A stretch of DNA of 64,000 nucleotides from Porticoccaceae bacterium LTM1 (GTDB lineage Bacteria > Pseudomonadota > Gammaproteobacteria > Pseudomonadales > Porticoccaceae). Position 1 is the first letter of the stretch; each line of letters opens with the position of its first letter. The position numbers and the translations under genes were made by a program. Shown in pieces: positions 30,101-38,400 of this stretch. The notes below the pieces were generated by a model that saw only the letters and a list, made by a program, of their open reading frames with translations, did not search any database and was not told where the DNA came from. Where the stretch lies: positions 1,190,501 through 1,254,500 of the forward strand of contig CP127080.1 in assembly GCA_030252795.1 (NCBI GenBank), read 5' to 3'.

Positions 30101-30662
30101 CAAGAGCAAATCTTCATTGTTGGATGCCTCAGATCCTGATTGGTTGTCTCAAGTTGACCAGAGCTTACAGCGAGCTATTGAGCAGAGAGAGTTGAGCCGT
30201 GATGTTGGTATAGATTTATTGCTTCAGTTGGCAGACGCCTGCAAAAAAGGTGGTTTGGATACTCAGCTGGCAAATATCTTTGAGTTCCTCCGTCAGCAGA
30301 TCTCCTATAAAGATGAGCTGTCAAATACAACCATTGCCACTGTATTCCAAAAAGCCAACGAATTTGGTCAACAGCTGAATGCTCCCAAACTGGAGAAGGA
30401 GTTACTGCAACAAGGTGCTATCAAGCCAGAGCATATGGCTGTGACAGTAGAACGAATTGCAGCGCGTGATGGAGTGAAAGAAGCATTTGATCTGGGTGCC
30501 AAATTGCTTGAATACACCCTTAACGATGCGTTGATGAGCACCATGATCAGTCTGGCTGAAAATGCTGGTGAGACAGAACAGGCTCAGGAGTGGCGGGTGC
30601 TTCAGAAGAAAGCGCAGATTGCACGTAAAGAGCTGAACGCAACCCGGGCTAAAGACGCATAA
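24147..30662 (+). CDS. giant TPR-repeat exported protein, 2171 residues
   Basis: The start is taken as the GTG at 24147 behind GAGAGGG. It gives a signal peptide ending GSPLALA|EIDG, whereas the frame's first ATG lies in a dispersed repeat. Most of the protein is helical with TPR-like pairs, for example AARYYLASMFQWRHGNLDSA, GELLRQKARLLDAAGKTKEA and AGIFEQADDDVSALVLYEKA. No enzyme domain is seen. It is the last member of the MoxR operon, where TPR proteins are usual but much smaller. Base composition shifts from GC-rich to AT-richer near 27.0 kb. It is likely a periplasmic scaffold. Confidence 0.85.
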   Translation: MAKVISNVSLAALMTVGLIGSPLALAEIDGVSEKPLVRAIKGESLWVSFDQADAQYNAIIKSGEKINKRISALKKDTSGSKEQQAARYYLASMFQWRHGNLDSALKSIDQALEIGRYGELLRQKARLLDAAGKTKEAIASYQDALPLLSGQVRQNTELRLALLQADEDIQPLLKLAERSDAEMKNRVALILAIYGETGEASRLYNLSKDASEQEQLKYYLRIAEWALQDLNVLKAQDAAWQAVQLAESREDRLYTLALLTESHRKDDTLDALVEKLATNSKSLGDDARSLWVSLLRETGRADEALTKLKGRAESESDAVKRQLIGLYQESGKVTEMESELKRLMSVDKTETIWPQGLAEYYLERGDKASAKQAWKQFVDQNSDPAPLLSGANSMKKLNFDELALSAAAKAQQDGSSIKKAAMFRFDLYLDRGKQKDAEKVLIDLDKTLAASDPLRKVVAQSYERLSMPKEALRVMTVFAESGAEQDISAKQYLAELQLSAAEPADAIKSLMASLPGAAESQKRLITSRIIQAAKEAKTLDSMVAKLTKRLSENELAEWEVDFLIEVYSRQNEGKKALALLEKRYSQPGADDVEGLKKKAQLYRELKDFVAYDKVLATLAEKDPDGAVFHIRGRIMNYIDTLRHSAKNDQEVYTTLTGLLDDYSKVSGKGAAREFQAGVLSMAGQREEALTMFREILAEDSSRVDNYLAIGNQLNAMRQKDQALAMYQYLVEGTERTEITWAALDGILNMEPGKGPLKWAQRLALEKLSASPNKFDFYRQLADLSSDLGELDIQLAVLQNGLSAEPELRMSTLRELLRFTSTKQEAGPIFGGAQLSPNAQKHVMFGRRLLALGLALPPDVHISLGKAMMDAGDTEAALTAVKQAVENTGSGELLLQAAGIFEQADDDVSALVLYEKALITDPTNISLQVKTALVNERLGNNERSYELYLNGLTNLLERQPAKIAELVVSSSIPGAQVAELDPILLEEGKETKNAFFSSGSTKAADLKYYYIPLRNGLTRALMGNSTKQATVVTQLDQNYQKALSEVENMEGERLERLANYPRLNEYAQLMRYLNFIYRNISIVNTMDETLFGLFPNDPLLAEILVAHHLEWGSAGYGNFVSQSDVIADHQKQLVAEKLAAAQSEKVEGLPAIKTISSTPANSFAPQTAPLKPDQEAAKETLKAALAEGDPKAILNATKKLIDLGLLYQALEMAGDKIPVDQRKNLARFVIANIQGDNLKAVQLTASNNGNFNPYTSLDSRKLTWNEKLTQWLGEPVLTDEQLIAVSTLDEQELRKVLDFQRGEWVDYISLYRSLSIDARPEWLKTFIKQADQNLKFQLPGILSALLTLPLSDEEQKAIKASLDLLPVMPFADTTLARIDIHPDNIDTARSWAEIISAKQAKILPDPVFEPNLLRCEGKLDKALDKLVEIYFEGDLPPRFPGQPGTRQPQQFLQDYTSTLIAGNEAELVSLVESYNVENDELLNDKIEWLVQLYRNLYADSLSKHLDALKALQELQPDNIQLLAALQNLYRRNGDYFKEIQSRLSQYEAAAVEQKGWISNSLSNSYQQLDNPIKALEFSNSQQPGRNLVASKPVYDVKTIKAALESKDHSQLRREMASLWQKVESTEQAPKDNVSGNVTQGLTVDRLVNLELRESSNNPYLQRAENIQSKPEKLLPSLVKHPLGVEILSGWLNGVRGRLLGQAEELVGALADAYVHQGSTGQKFSKLGERILNNQVNDKDIALWLAIASRVPELAKSESASKVFNHYQNIENSYRPPLAKLIASFLVTRGEHEQARKCYESLINWKIASRDQMENSIRFTGQIDTGISGVLLQAEKTLEQSQYLNLLSSTLSQVKPDKSYLISEFSKLVLAHLSVSKDPKAYYQRAKDIVDNAFVDLLNGGDKGDFSGSRFANLQLVMSARIKLGKREAALESWIDMAVEAEENKRRMQNLSGARYQQQDRESMERQQEQRFFNMFLGANTVSLDQAKSKSSLLDASDPDWLSQVDQSLQRAIEQRELSRDVGIDLLLQLADACKKGGLDTQLANIFEFLRQQISYKDELSNTTIATVFQKANEFGQQLNAPKLEKELLQQGAIKPEHMAVTVERIAARDGVKEAFDLGAKLLEYTLNDALMSTMISLAENAGETEQAQEWRVLQKKAQIARKELNATRAKDA

Positions 30663-30682
30663 TCCTAATAGTCATGTGTAAT

Positions 30683-30714
30683 AACTCGCCTCTTAAGAGG
30701 CGAGTTGTTTTTTT
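30683..30714 (+). terminator. terminator after giant TPR gene
   Basis: AACTCGCCTC and GAGGCGAGTT form a 10-bp stem around TTAA, followed by a T-run. It closes the MoxR operon, so the M16 gene is probably separately expressed. Confidence 0.85.
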
Positions 30715-30725
30715 GGAGTTAAAGT

Positions 30726-33587
30726 ATGAATTTCAAGCAAAAAAAATTGCTAAGTTTTATAGCACTGGCCGGGATTTTAGGTGGCTGCACCCCGGGCTCT
30801 AATGTTGATACTGTAAGTCAGGCGGTAGATCCTTCAGCATATATTGTGCAAAGCTACCCTTTGGATACCAAAGAGTACCGTTATGTAGAGTTGGAAAATG
30901 GTTTGCGCGCTATTCTTATTTCCGATAAAGACGCTGTTAAAGCTGCCGCATCTTTGAATGTGGATGTAGGCTCCTATCAGGATCCGGATGGCTGGGATGG
31001 CTTGGCACATTTTCTTGAGCATATGCTGTTTTTGGGTACCGAAAAATATCCCGATTCAGATGAGTACATGAAGTATCTGGATGCCCATGGTGGTCAGCGC
31101 AATGCGTACACTGCATACGATATGACCAATTATCATTTTTCGGTGGATGCCAATGGCTTTGAAGGTGCCCTGGATCGTTTTTCCCAGTTCTTTATCTCTC
31201 CGCTGTTTACCGAGAAATATGTTGACCGAGAAAAGAATGCAGTGCACTCCGAGTACTTTACCCGCATAAACAATGATGGTATTCGCGGAGCAGAAGTATT
31301 TGAAAATATCATCAATCCACAGCATCCGGCCTTTAAGTTTAATGCCGGGAACCTGGATACATTGACCGATAAACCAGATCAGAAAGCTCGTGAAGTATTG
31401 ATTGATTTTTACAACAGTTACTACAGCGCTGACCACATGACGCTATCTCTGGTAAGTAATCACAGTCTTGATGAGCTGGAAAAACTGGCGAAAGAGAAAT
31501 TCAGTACCATTCCGGTGTTGAATAGTGTGCCGAAAACCAACTTTCCTGCGCTGTTTGCTGAAGGTGAACTTCCTAAAATTGTTGAAATCAAGCCGATTCA
31601 GGAGGCGCGTAGCCTGAGCTTGACCTTTCCGATGCCGGTGATGCGAGAACACTACCAGGAAAATCCGATAGGCTTTGTGGCCAGCCTGATCAGTGCCGAG
31701 GGTGAAAACAGTCTGCGGGATCGGTTAAAGGAAAAAGGCTGGATCTTGGGATTTAGTGCTTCAGCGGGTATGAGTTATGGTGGCAATGACAGTTTCACTA
31801 TAGGGATTGGCCTCACAGAGGCAGGTGAACAGCATCAAGATGAGATTATTGCTGCCATTTTTGACCAGATTCAACTGGTGAGAGATAGCGGTGTTGAAGA
31901 GTGGCGCTACAACGAAATCAAAAACCTGGCCGAGATGGGATTCCGTTTCTCGGAGAATGGTTCGCTGGGAATGCAGGGTGCGATCAGTTTTGCCAATGCG
32001 TTGCAGCGTGTATTACCACGAGATTTGCTGGGTTCCGGATTTAGGAAATTTGATAGGGTACTGATCAATCAGGTTCTGGATCAATTGCGTCCTGAAAATA
32101 TGGTGGTTACCTTTTCATCTCCGAGTGTTACACCAGACAAAACCACAGAGTTTTATGAAGCTGAGTATCGCACTTATCAGCCTACGGAAGATCGTGTGGC
32201 TAGCTGGAGTAAAACCCTCTTTGCAGATTTGACCTTGCCGGAAAGAAACCCGTTGATTCCAGAGAATTTTGATTTGGAGCAGGTCGTTTCAGCTGAGCAG
32301 CCGGTTAAATTGACTGAGAGCGGCTCGGTGGAGTTGTGGCACTATCCCAATATTGAGGATGGTATTCCCCGCACCACGGTAATGTTAGCGATTGACCGCC
32401 CTGACCGCCCAACTTTGGAGCAGGTATTTATTCAGCAATTCTACTTTGCGCTGATGAGTGAGCAGCTGCAGGATTTGGGTTATAACGCGAGTCGTGCCGG
32501 TATGAGCTATAGCGTAAGCGCTGGCGGCGTCAGTTTTGCAGGTTATTCGGACAAACTGGCTGAATTGTCAGATGTGATTTTGGCTGAGGTGCTAAAGCCA
32601 CGATTTACCCAGCAACAGTTTGATCGACTGGTAGAAGGTACTGAAAGGCAAGTACGCAACTATTATAAAGTTGCCCCAACGGCTGGGGTGAATAGAGAGT
32701 TGCAGAACTTACTGAATGCTGACAGTTACCCTCTGGAAGAGCAGATCACTGTATTGCGTAGTATCACTCTGGAGAAAGTTATGGCTGCTCCCGAGTGGCT
32801 TTACGGCGAATCCCGGATGCAGATGATCGCCGCTGGCAATATTACTGAATCCCAAGCACGAGATTTTGCTGATCGTATTGTTAAAACACTGGGTATTCAG
32901 GGTACTGACAGAGCTATCCCTAAAGGAATGCGCTTGGTACGAGTTGAGGAGAACAAAAACTCCCCAGCAGTATTTGTATCAGAACTTGACCATCAGGATG
33001 CGGCTGTCTTGAGATATTATCAAGGCCGCAGTAATGACCAGAAAGAAATGGTTGCTATGAGCTTTCTGGGACAGATGATTAGTCAGTATTACTTCAATGA
33101 CCTGCGTACAGAGCAACAGTTGGGATATATCGTTCAGGCTATGCCTGTTCAGATGGATAGAACGGCGGGATTGGGCTTTATGGTTCAGTCACCTACAGCG
33201 GATGCCAAGACGGTAGAAGCAGCGACAGATGAGTTTTTGCCGAAATTCCAGCAGATATTGGAGAATATGACCGATGAGCAGTTTGAGCCGCTCAAGCAGG
33301 CAACACTTGCCCAGCTGAGACAGCCGGCACAAAGCCTGGGCCAAAAGATAGGGATGTATTGGCAAGACCTGAGACTGGGCTATCCCGAATTTAACTCCCG
33401 CGAATTATCCATTGAGGCAGTAGAGAAAGTCACCTTGAGTGATATCCGTGACCTGTATCAAAAGACTATTCTGGATAACCCCCGAAGCCTGTCAGTGATC
33501 GCACCTGGGGCAAAAGGTGGGGTAACTGCCACAGTTGGTACGGCACAAGAGTATCAAGAGCAGAAGGAGATTATCACCCGCACCTGA
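30726..33587 (+). CDS. M16 family zinc metalloprotease lipoprotein (pitrilysin-like)
   Basis: The 953-residue protein fits protease III/insulysin-type M16A enzymes. The inverted zinc site HFLEH is at 95-99 (His95, Glu98, His99) and the distal ligand glutamate lies in KNAVHSEYF near residue 173. There are two M16 halves plus the C-terminal inactive ones. The N-terminus MNFKQKK...GILGGC has a lipobox, so Cys21 is probably lipidated and the enzyme membrane-anchored in the periplasm. It probably degrades peptides. It has its own ribosome-binding site GGAG and lies between two intrinsic terminators. Confidence 0.93.
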   Translation: MNFKQKKLLSFIALAGILGGCTPGSNVDTVSQAVDPSAYIVQSYPLDTKEYRYVELENGLRAILISDKDAVKAAASLNVDVGSYQDPDGWDGLAHFLEHMLFLGTEKYPDSDEYMKYLDAHGGQRNAYTAYDMTNYHFSVDANGFEGALDRFSQFFISPLFTEKYVDREKNAVHSEYFTRINNDGIRGAEVFENIINPQHPAFKFNAGNLDTLTDKPDQKAREVLIDFYNSYYSADHMTLSLVSNHSLDELEKLAKEKFSTIPVLNSVPKTNFPALFAEGELPKIVEIKPIQEARSLSLTFPMPVMREHYQENPIGFVASLISAEGENSLRDRLKEKGWILGFSASAGMSYGGNDSFTIGIGLTEAGEQHQDEIIAAIFDQIQLVRDSGVEEWRYNEIKNLAEMGFRFSENGSLGMQGAISFANALQRVLPRDLLGSGFRKFDRVLINQVLDQLRPENMVVTFSSPSVTPDKTTEFYEAEYRTYQPTEDRVASWSKTLFADLTLPERNPLIPENFDLEQVVSAEQPVKLTESGSVELWHYPNIEDGIPRTTVMLAIDRPDRPTLEQVFIQQFYFALMSEQLQDLGYNASRAGMSYSVSAGGVSFAGYSDKLAELSDVILAEVLKPRFTQQQFDRLVEGTERQVRNYYKVAPTAGVNRELQNLLNADSYPLEEQITVLRSITLEKVMAAPEWLYGESRMQMIAAGNITESQARDFADRIVKTLGIQGTDRAIPKGMRLVRVEENKNSPAVFVSELDHQDAAVLRYYQGRSNDQKEMVAMSFLGQMISQYYFNDLRTEQQLGYIVQAMPVQMDRTAGLGFMVQSPTADAKTVEAATDEFLPKFQQILENMTDEQFEPLKQATLAQLRQPAQSLGQKIGMYWQDLRLGYPEFNSRELSIEAVEKVTLSDIRDLYQKTILDNPRSLSVIAPGAKGGVTATVGTAQEYQEQKEIITRT

Positions 33588-33619
33588 AAATCTTGACCAG
33601 AAACTAACCGATCAGAAAG

Positions 33620-33647
33620 CCGGCAACAGGATGTTGCCGGTTTTTTT
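33620..33647 (+). terminator. terminator after M16 protease
   Basis: CCGGCAAC pairs with GTTGCCGG around AGGAT, followed by seven T. Confidence 0.88.
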
Positions 33648-33690
33648 GTTTTGAACTGCAAAAAACTAAAAAAAATGAATAATGACACTT

Positions 33691-33715
33691 CACATTATCA
33701 AACCTGATGCGTCTA
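33691..33715 (+). promoter_or_regulatory. ECF-type promoter element, sigma B
   Basis: CACATT, 13 bases, CGTCTA, with TGATG directly before CGTCTA. An identical arrangement is found 75 bp before receptor B (35361-35385). Confidence 0.6.
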
Positions 33716-33752
33716 TAAGGTGAGCTAGTCTAATTTGAGTCTATAGTGAGTA

Positions 33753-34334
33753 GTGCGTGTGAAGCTTCGCAGAGTGAAAACAGTGCCTGATAACAGTTCC
33801 CGGCGTATCGCCGATGTTATGGAGTTACTATATCGTGACCACGGGGCGGCTCTCCGGTCATTTTTGATTGGGCGTGTGCGAGATGTGTCCGATATCGAAG
33901 ATGTTATTCACGAAATATTTCTACGCTTGTCAAAGCAAGATGATATTGAGGATCGACTCAAAGAGTCGCCTAGAAAGAATCGAGCCTATCTCTTTACGAT
34001 GGCAAATAATCTGGTGGTTGATTGGGAGCGGCGATTGTCGGTGCGGCGCAGATATCAATCGGCTCAGATTTTATCTGAAGAATCAAATGCTTATGAATTA
34101 TCTCCGGAAATTGTGATTGCTGCCACCCAGGAGTTGGATGCGGTTAAAGCGGCTATTCGGCAATTGGACCCAAAGTGGCGACAGGCATTTTTACTTGCAA
34201 GATTCAAGGGGTTAAGTCGCACAGAGATTTCAGAAATTATGGGAGTTTCAATTCGGCAAATTGAAACCTACCTATCAAGGGCATTAATTGAATTGCGGAA
34301 TGCGGTACCCAATCGCGGAGGCGATTATGAATAG
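33753..34334 (+). CDS. ECF sigma factor, FecI-like (cluster B)
   Basis: The 193-residue sigma factor has region 2 (LLYRDHGAALRSFLIGRV, DIEDVIHEIFLRLS, RAYLFTMANNLVVDWERR) and region 4 (KWRQAFLLARFKGLSRTEISEIMGVSIRQIETYLSRALIEL). The start is probably the GTG at 33753; another GTG at 33774 is possible. It overlaps fecR B by 8 bp. The upstream CACATT-N13-CGTCTA element is also present before receptor B, suggesting autoregulation of a B-specific regulon. Confidence 0.9.
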   Translation: MRVKLRRVKTVPDNSSRRIADVMELLYRDHGAALRSFLIGRVRDVSDIEDVIHEIFLRLSKQDDIEDRLKESPRKNRAYLFTMANNLVVDWERRLSVRRRYQSAQILSEESNAYELSPEIVIAATQELDAVKAAIRQLDPKWRQAFLLARFKGLSRTEISEIMGVSIRQIETYLSRALIELRNAVPNRGGDYE

Positions 34335-35358
34335 GAAAGTCAGTATGTTTAGTAAATTAAGGGCCGCCAAGAATGTAAATCGACTGTTTGAAGGGGAAGC
34401 TTCAGAGTCAGATCTCAAGCGAATGAATGGTTGGCAGAGTAGTGACTCCGAGTATAAGGCCGAGTACCTGGCTAATTTGCACTTCCTGGCGGATCTTGAA
34501 CCATTGGTAAATGATGAGGAAATCCAGTCATATATGGATTTGTCTGCCAAAGCCACTACTTCAAAAAATCCTTGGAAGTGGGCAGGTGTAGCTGCTCTAT
34601 TAATGGTCTCTGTGTTCGTTGCTTATAATCAGATTGTCATCAATCAGTCTGGAACTGATGAGGCTGCTTACCGTTATGTGACCCAAGTAGGTGAAACAAA
34701 AACAGTTGTTTTAGCGGATGGTAGCGAGCTATCGATGAATAGTGGAACAGAGCTGATGGTAAGCATGACCAATGAGCAACGAAATGTCATGTTGAGACGT
34801 GGTGAAGCTTACTTTAGAGTTGAAAAAGATAGTGATAGACCCTTTTCTGTATCAGTAGACGGTCAACAGGTGACGGTTTTGGGGACTTCATTTTTGGTAA
34901 GAAAGCACGCCAAAGGCATGAATGTAGCTGTTGAAAGTGGCCTGGTAGGGGTGCATCCTGAGGCAGTGAAAATGTCGTCAAACGCGCCAGAGGTTGGGAG
35001 TACAAAGGCTTCAATTACAACTGGGGATCTGTTTCAGGTATCGGCAGGCTGGTATGTTGAAATGGACCTCTCAACCGGCAAGGTGTCTTCTAGCAACAAT
35101 ATTCCTGTTGAAAACTACTTTAGTTGGAAGAAGGGCTATTTAGAATTTTCAAGACAACCTCTATATCTTGTTGTGAGTGACTTAAACCGTTATAGCCCGA
35201 AAAAAATAGTCATTGAAGATCCGGAAATTATGAATATGGAAGTTAATGCAGTTATCTACATTGACCGGTTATCCCAGTCAATTAGGGATTTGCAAAAAGT
35301 AATGCCGATAGATGTTATCAACGAATTCGATCGAATTATTTTAACGACAAAAAAATAG
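34327..35358 (+). CDS. FecR-type anti-sigma/signal transducer (cluster B)
   Basis: The ATG at 34327 follows GGAGG by 5 bases and overlaps the end of the sigma gene; upstream in-frame starts lack this. The 343-residue protein has a ~75-residue cytoplasmic part and one membrane helix (WAGVAALLMVSVFVAY) near 83-98. The periplasmic FecR domain has RYVTQVGETKTVVLADGSEL, MLRRGEAYFRVEKD and VTVLGTSFLVRK. A C-terminal STN-like stretch contains DLNRYSPKKIVIEDPE. The role is to link receptor B to sigma B. Confidence 0.9.
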   Translation: MNRKVSMFSKLRAAKNVNRLFEGEASESDLKRMNGWQSSDSEYKAEYLANLHFLADLEPLVNDEEIQSYMDLSAKATTSKNPWKWAGVAALLMVSVFVAYNQIVINQSGTDEAAYRYVTQVGETKTVVLADGSELSMNSGTELMVSMTNEQRNVMLRRGEAYFRVEKDSDRPFSVSVDGQQVTVLGTSFLVRKHAKGMNVAVESGLVGVHPEAVKMSSNAPEVGSTKASITTGDLFQVSAGWYVEMDLSTGKVSSSNNIPVENYFSWKKGYLEFSRQPLYLVVSDLNRYSPKKIVIEDPEIMNMEVNAVIYIDRLSQSIRDLQKVMPIDVINEFDRIILTTKK

Positions 35359-35360
35359 TG

Positions 35361-35385
35361 CACATTTTTTATCGTGATGCGTCTA
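35361..35385 (+). promoter_or_regulatory. ECF-type promoter element, receptor B
   Basis: CACATT-N13-CGTCTA with the extended TGATGCGTCTA core, an exact match to the sigma B element. It lies about 55 bp before the receptor ATG. Confidence 0.62.
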
Positions 35386-35439
35386 GTTAGTGATCTGTCA
35401 CAAAAGTGACCAATCAACTAACAGTAGAGGTAGGTTTAC

Positions 35440-38400
35440 ATGATTAGAAGAAAACGCTTGATGTTAGCTGTGGCTTCAACCGTAGCCATGATGGCATCCT
35501 TATCGTCTGCAAGTACATCTGAGGCCATAGAAGTTGACATTAAAAGTCAAAGTGCTGATTTGGCACTGATGGAACTGGCCAAACAGTCCGGTGTGCAAAT
35601 AATGATGTCATCGGATGCCGCAGGTGTGGCCAAGCTCCCGGCTATCTCTGGAAGTCTTACCATGACTGAAGCGCTGGATCGGCTGTTGGCGGCCAGCGGT
35701 TTGAAATATGAGTTTACTTCGGAAGGGTCTGTTGTTGTCTCAAAAGATGAAGAAGAAAATAAATCTGACGCGACTAAAGATAGTGATGAAGTAGAAGAGT
35801 TAGTAGTAACAGGTAGCCGCTTAATCACTGAGCCAGGAAAAATGACTCGCCAGATGACGGTTTTTGATCGTGAAGAGATTGAGCGAAGCGGAGCGACTCG
35901 GCTGGATGAATTTCTTCGTCGTCTCCCTCAAAACGTCAACGCGCCAAGCAATATCGGGTCAGGCTTCCCAAACCCAGACAGGATCAGTGATTTTGGGCTC
36001 GGACAGAATGTTTTTGCCGGCAGCAGTGTCAACCTCCGGGGCCTGGGCTCTCAGTACACATTGATTCTGATTGATGGTCGCCGTCCTCCAAAAGGCGGTC
36101 AGTTTGGTGGAATAACCGATATCAGTAACATTCCTTTGGGAAGGGTTGATCGCATTGAGGTGCTCTATGATGGTGCCGCCTCAATCTACGGTGCAGATGC
36201 GGTAGGTGGTGTTGTCAACATTATCACCAATCGAGAATTTGAAGGTACAAATGCCACACTGACCTATTCTGATACCACTAAAGGAGGTGGTAAACGGTAC
36301 AATTTTGATTTGGGGCATACGTTTAATTGGGACAGTGGCTCACTGACAGCGACTTTCGGTTATCAGACCCAGGATCAGATTGATGGTTCTGAACGTGATC
36401 TGAGGCTTGGTCTGGCAGAGCAATTTCCCTTGGGCCCATCGTTGCCGGGCAATATCAGGGGGGTAAATTCGAGACCGCTTATGTATGTCAGGGATTTGGA
36501 TGGTGATGGCAATACCCTGAATCAGGACCTTGATGAAAGGTTGTCGGGTTCTGTGGAAGTGAATGTGGCTTATCAATTTGGTCCGTTCACTATTCCATTT
36601 GGTACCAGGGTCGTGGATCGAGGTGACCCTACCGCTAACCTTGGTTCTCTGGTTATTACATCAGATTTTGTCTCTGCCGATGGATATGATCCCGTTATTC
36701 AAGCTCAACTTCCAGAATACGACGGAGAGTTGACTCTTTATGATATTGATGATTCCGGGAACATTGGTGAAAGTCTTTACGTACCATTTCGTGGTAATGC
36801 GGTCTCCCCGGAAGATGAAACCTATAGCGCTGGGCTGTCCCTGAATCAAGAGTTGTCTGATAGTCTGGATTTATCCCTCTCCCTGGCGTACAGCAAAACT
36901 GAAAAAGCCAGTAATACCAGGGGTGACTCTACAAAATTCCAGGTGGACAGGGAGGCCTTTGGTAACCCCTTTGGTTATCAATTTGACTACGCATTTCAAA
37001 ATGAATTTCCACAGGAGCATCAATTTGTAGATCAGTCCTCTATATCCCTTTCTGGTGATTTGAATTGGGAAATTAATGACAATTGGTCGGCTGAGTTTGG
37101 GTTTGGGTTCAGTGAGCAAAAAAACCACTCTGCAACCATCAATCGTTTTAGGCCAAGTGTTCCGACAATTTCCACTGGTGGCGAGTTTATACCAAATCTT
37201 TGGGATCTTTTTAACGGGTTTTATGTGACTCGAGATGAATTCTTTAATGAAACGGTAATTGATCTTGGCACCAGATTTAACGACCCTCTGCTTGGATACG
37301 ATAGTGCCCAGGCACTTGCCGAGGCGGTGATTGATCCTCTCGTTAATACGTCCAATAATGGCTTTTCCCGAGATCTTGATCTCACTTTCCGGGGGAACTT
37401 GATGGCGTTGCCTGCGGGTGATATCACTACGAGTCTGACTCTTTCCCATCGACGTCAGATGAATGAAGTTTATAACGATAACGTCACGTTTTTCTCTGCT
37501 GTTCTGGACGGTGGCGCCCCTTTTTCGAACACACCGGATTACAACGAACGGTATGGGTCATCGTCCAATGCTGTTGGTGGAGAGATTGCGATTCCGTTAT
37601 TGGGAGAAGCCAGCGGCTTGCCATTTGTACAGGATTTCCTCATAAACGCCAGTGCCAGGTATGAGGAATACAGCCATGTGGAAGACTCCGGAGTTAACTG
37701 GCAGCTAGGTTTTAACTGGGCCCTGAATGACTGGATGACAGTTAGGCTGAACAGAACGTTTAGCCAGATTGTGCCGGAGCAGGCTCGCTCAGCAAGACCG
37801 GAGAGAGGTCCGACATTTGGGTATCCATCCTTCTATATCGATGAAAACATACCGCTGCTTGGTGCATACCCGGATTACAGCACTCCACTCTGGACACTGA
37901 GAGGGACAAACAAGGGTCTCAAACCCGAGAAGTCAGACGGGTTGGCGCTTGGGTTTATTTTTACCCCGACATTTGTAGATGGCCTGGATATCCAGGTTAA
38001 TATCTCCGAAGTGGAAACCAATGATCAAATCGGTAACAGCGGTTTAAGTAGCGTATGGAACTCCAATACGATACTACCGGAAAATATTGCACGGAATCCG
38101 GTGCTTCGAATTGCCGACCCGGATAATAATCCTGGTGATAGGTTTGATTTACTTGATAGCCTCGGAAATGTGATTGGCGGATCAGCAGCCGGTGATTATA
38201 TTCTGGATGACCGTGTCCGAAATGTTGGCAGTACTTACAACCTGGGGGCGGATCTGGAGGTTCGATACGCAACTTCTACGGATTGGGGCGATATCAATAT
38301 GATTTGGAGGCATCAATATATTCACAGGAATGAAGTTGTGCAATCAGATGTCTGTGCTGACGACGTCTGTGCGAGCGACCTGAATTCGGGAATGAGCCAG

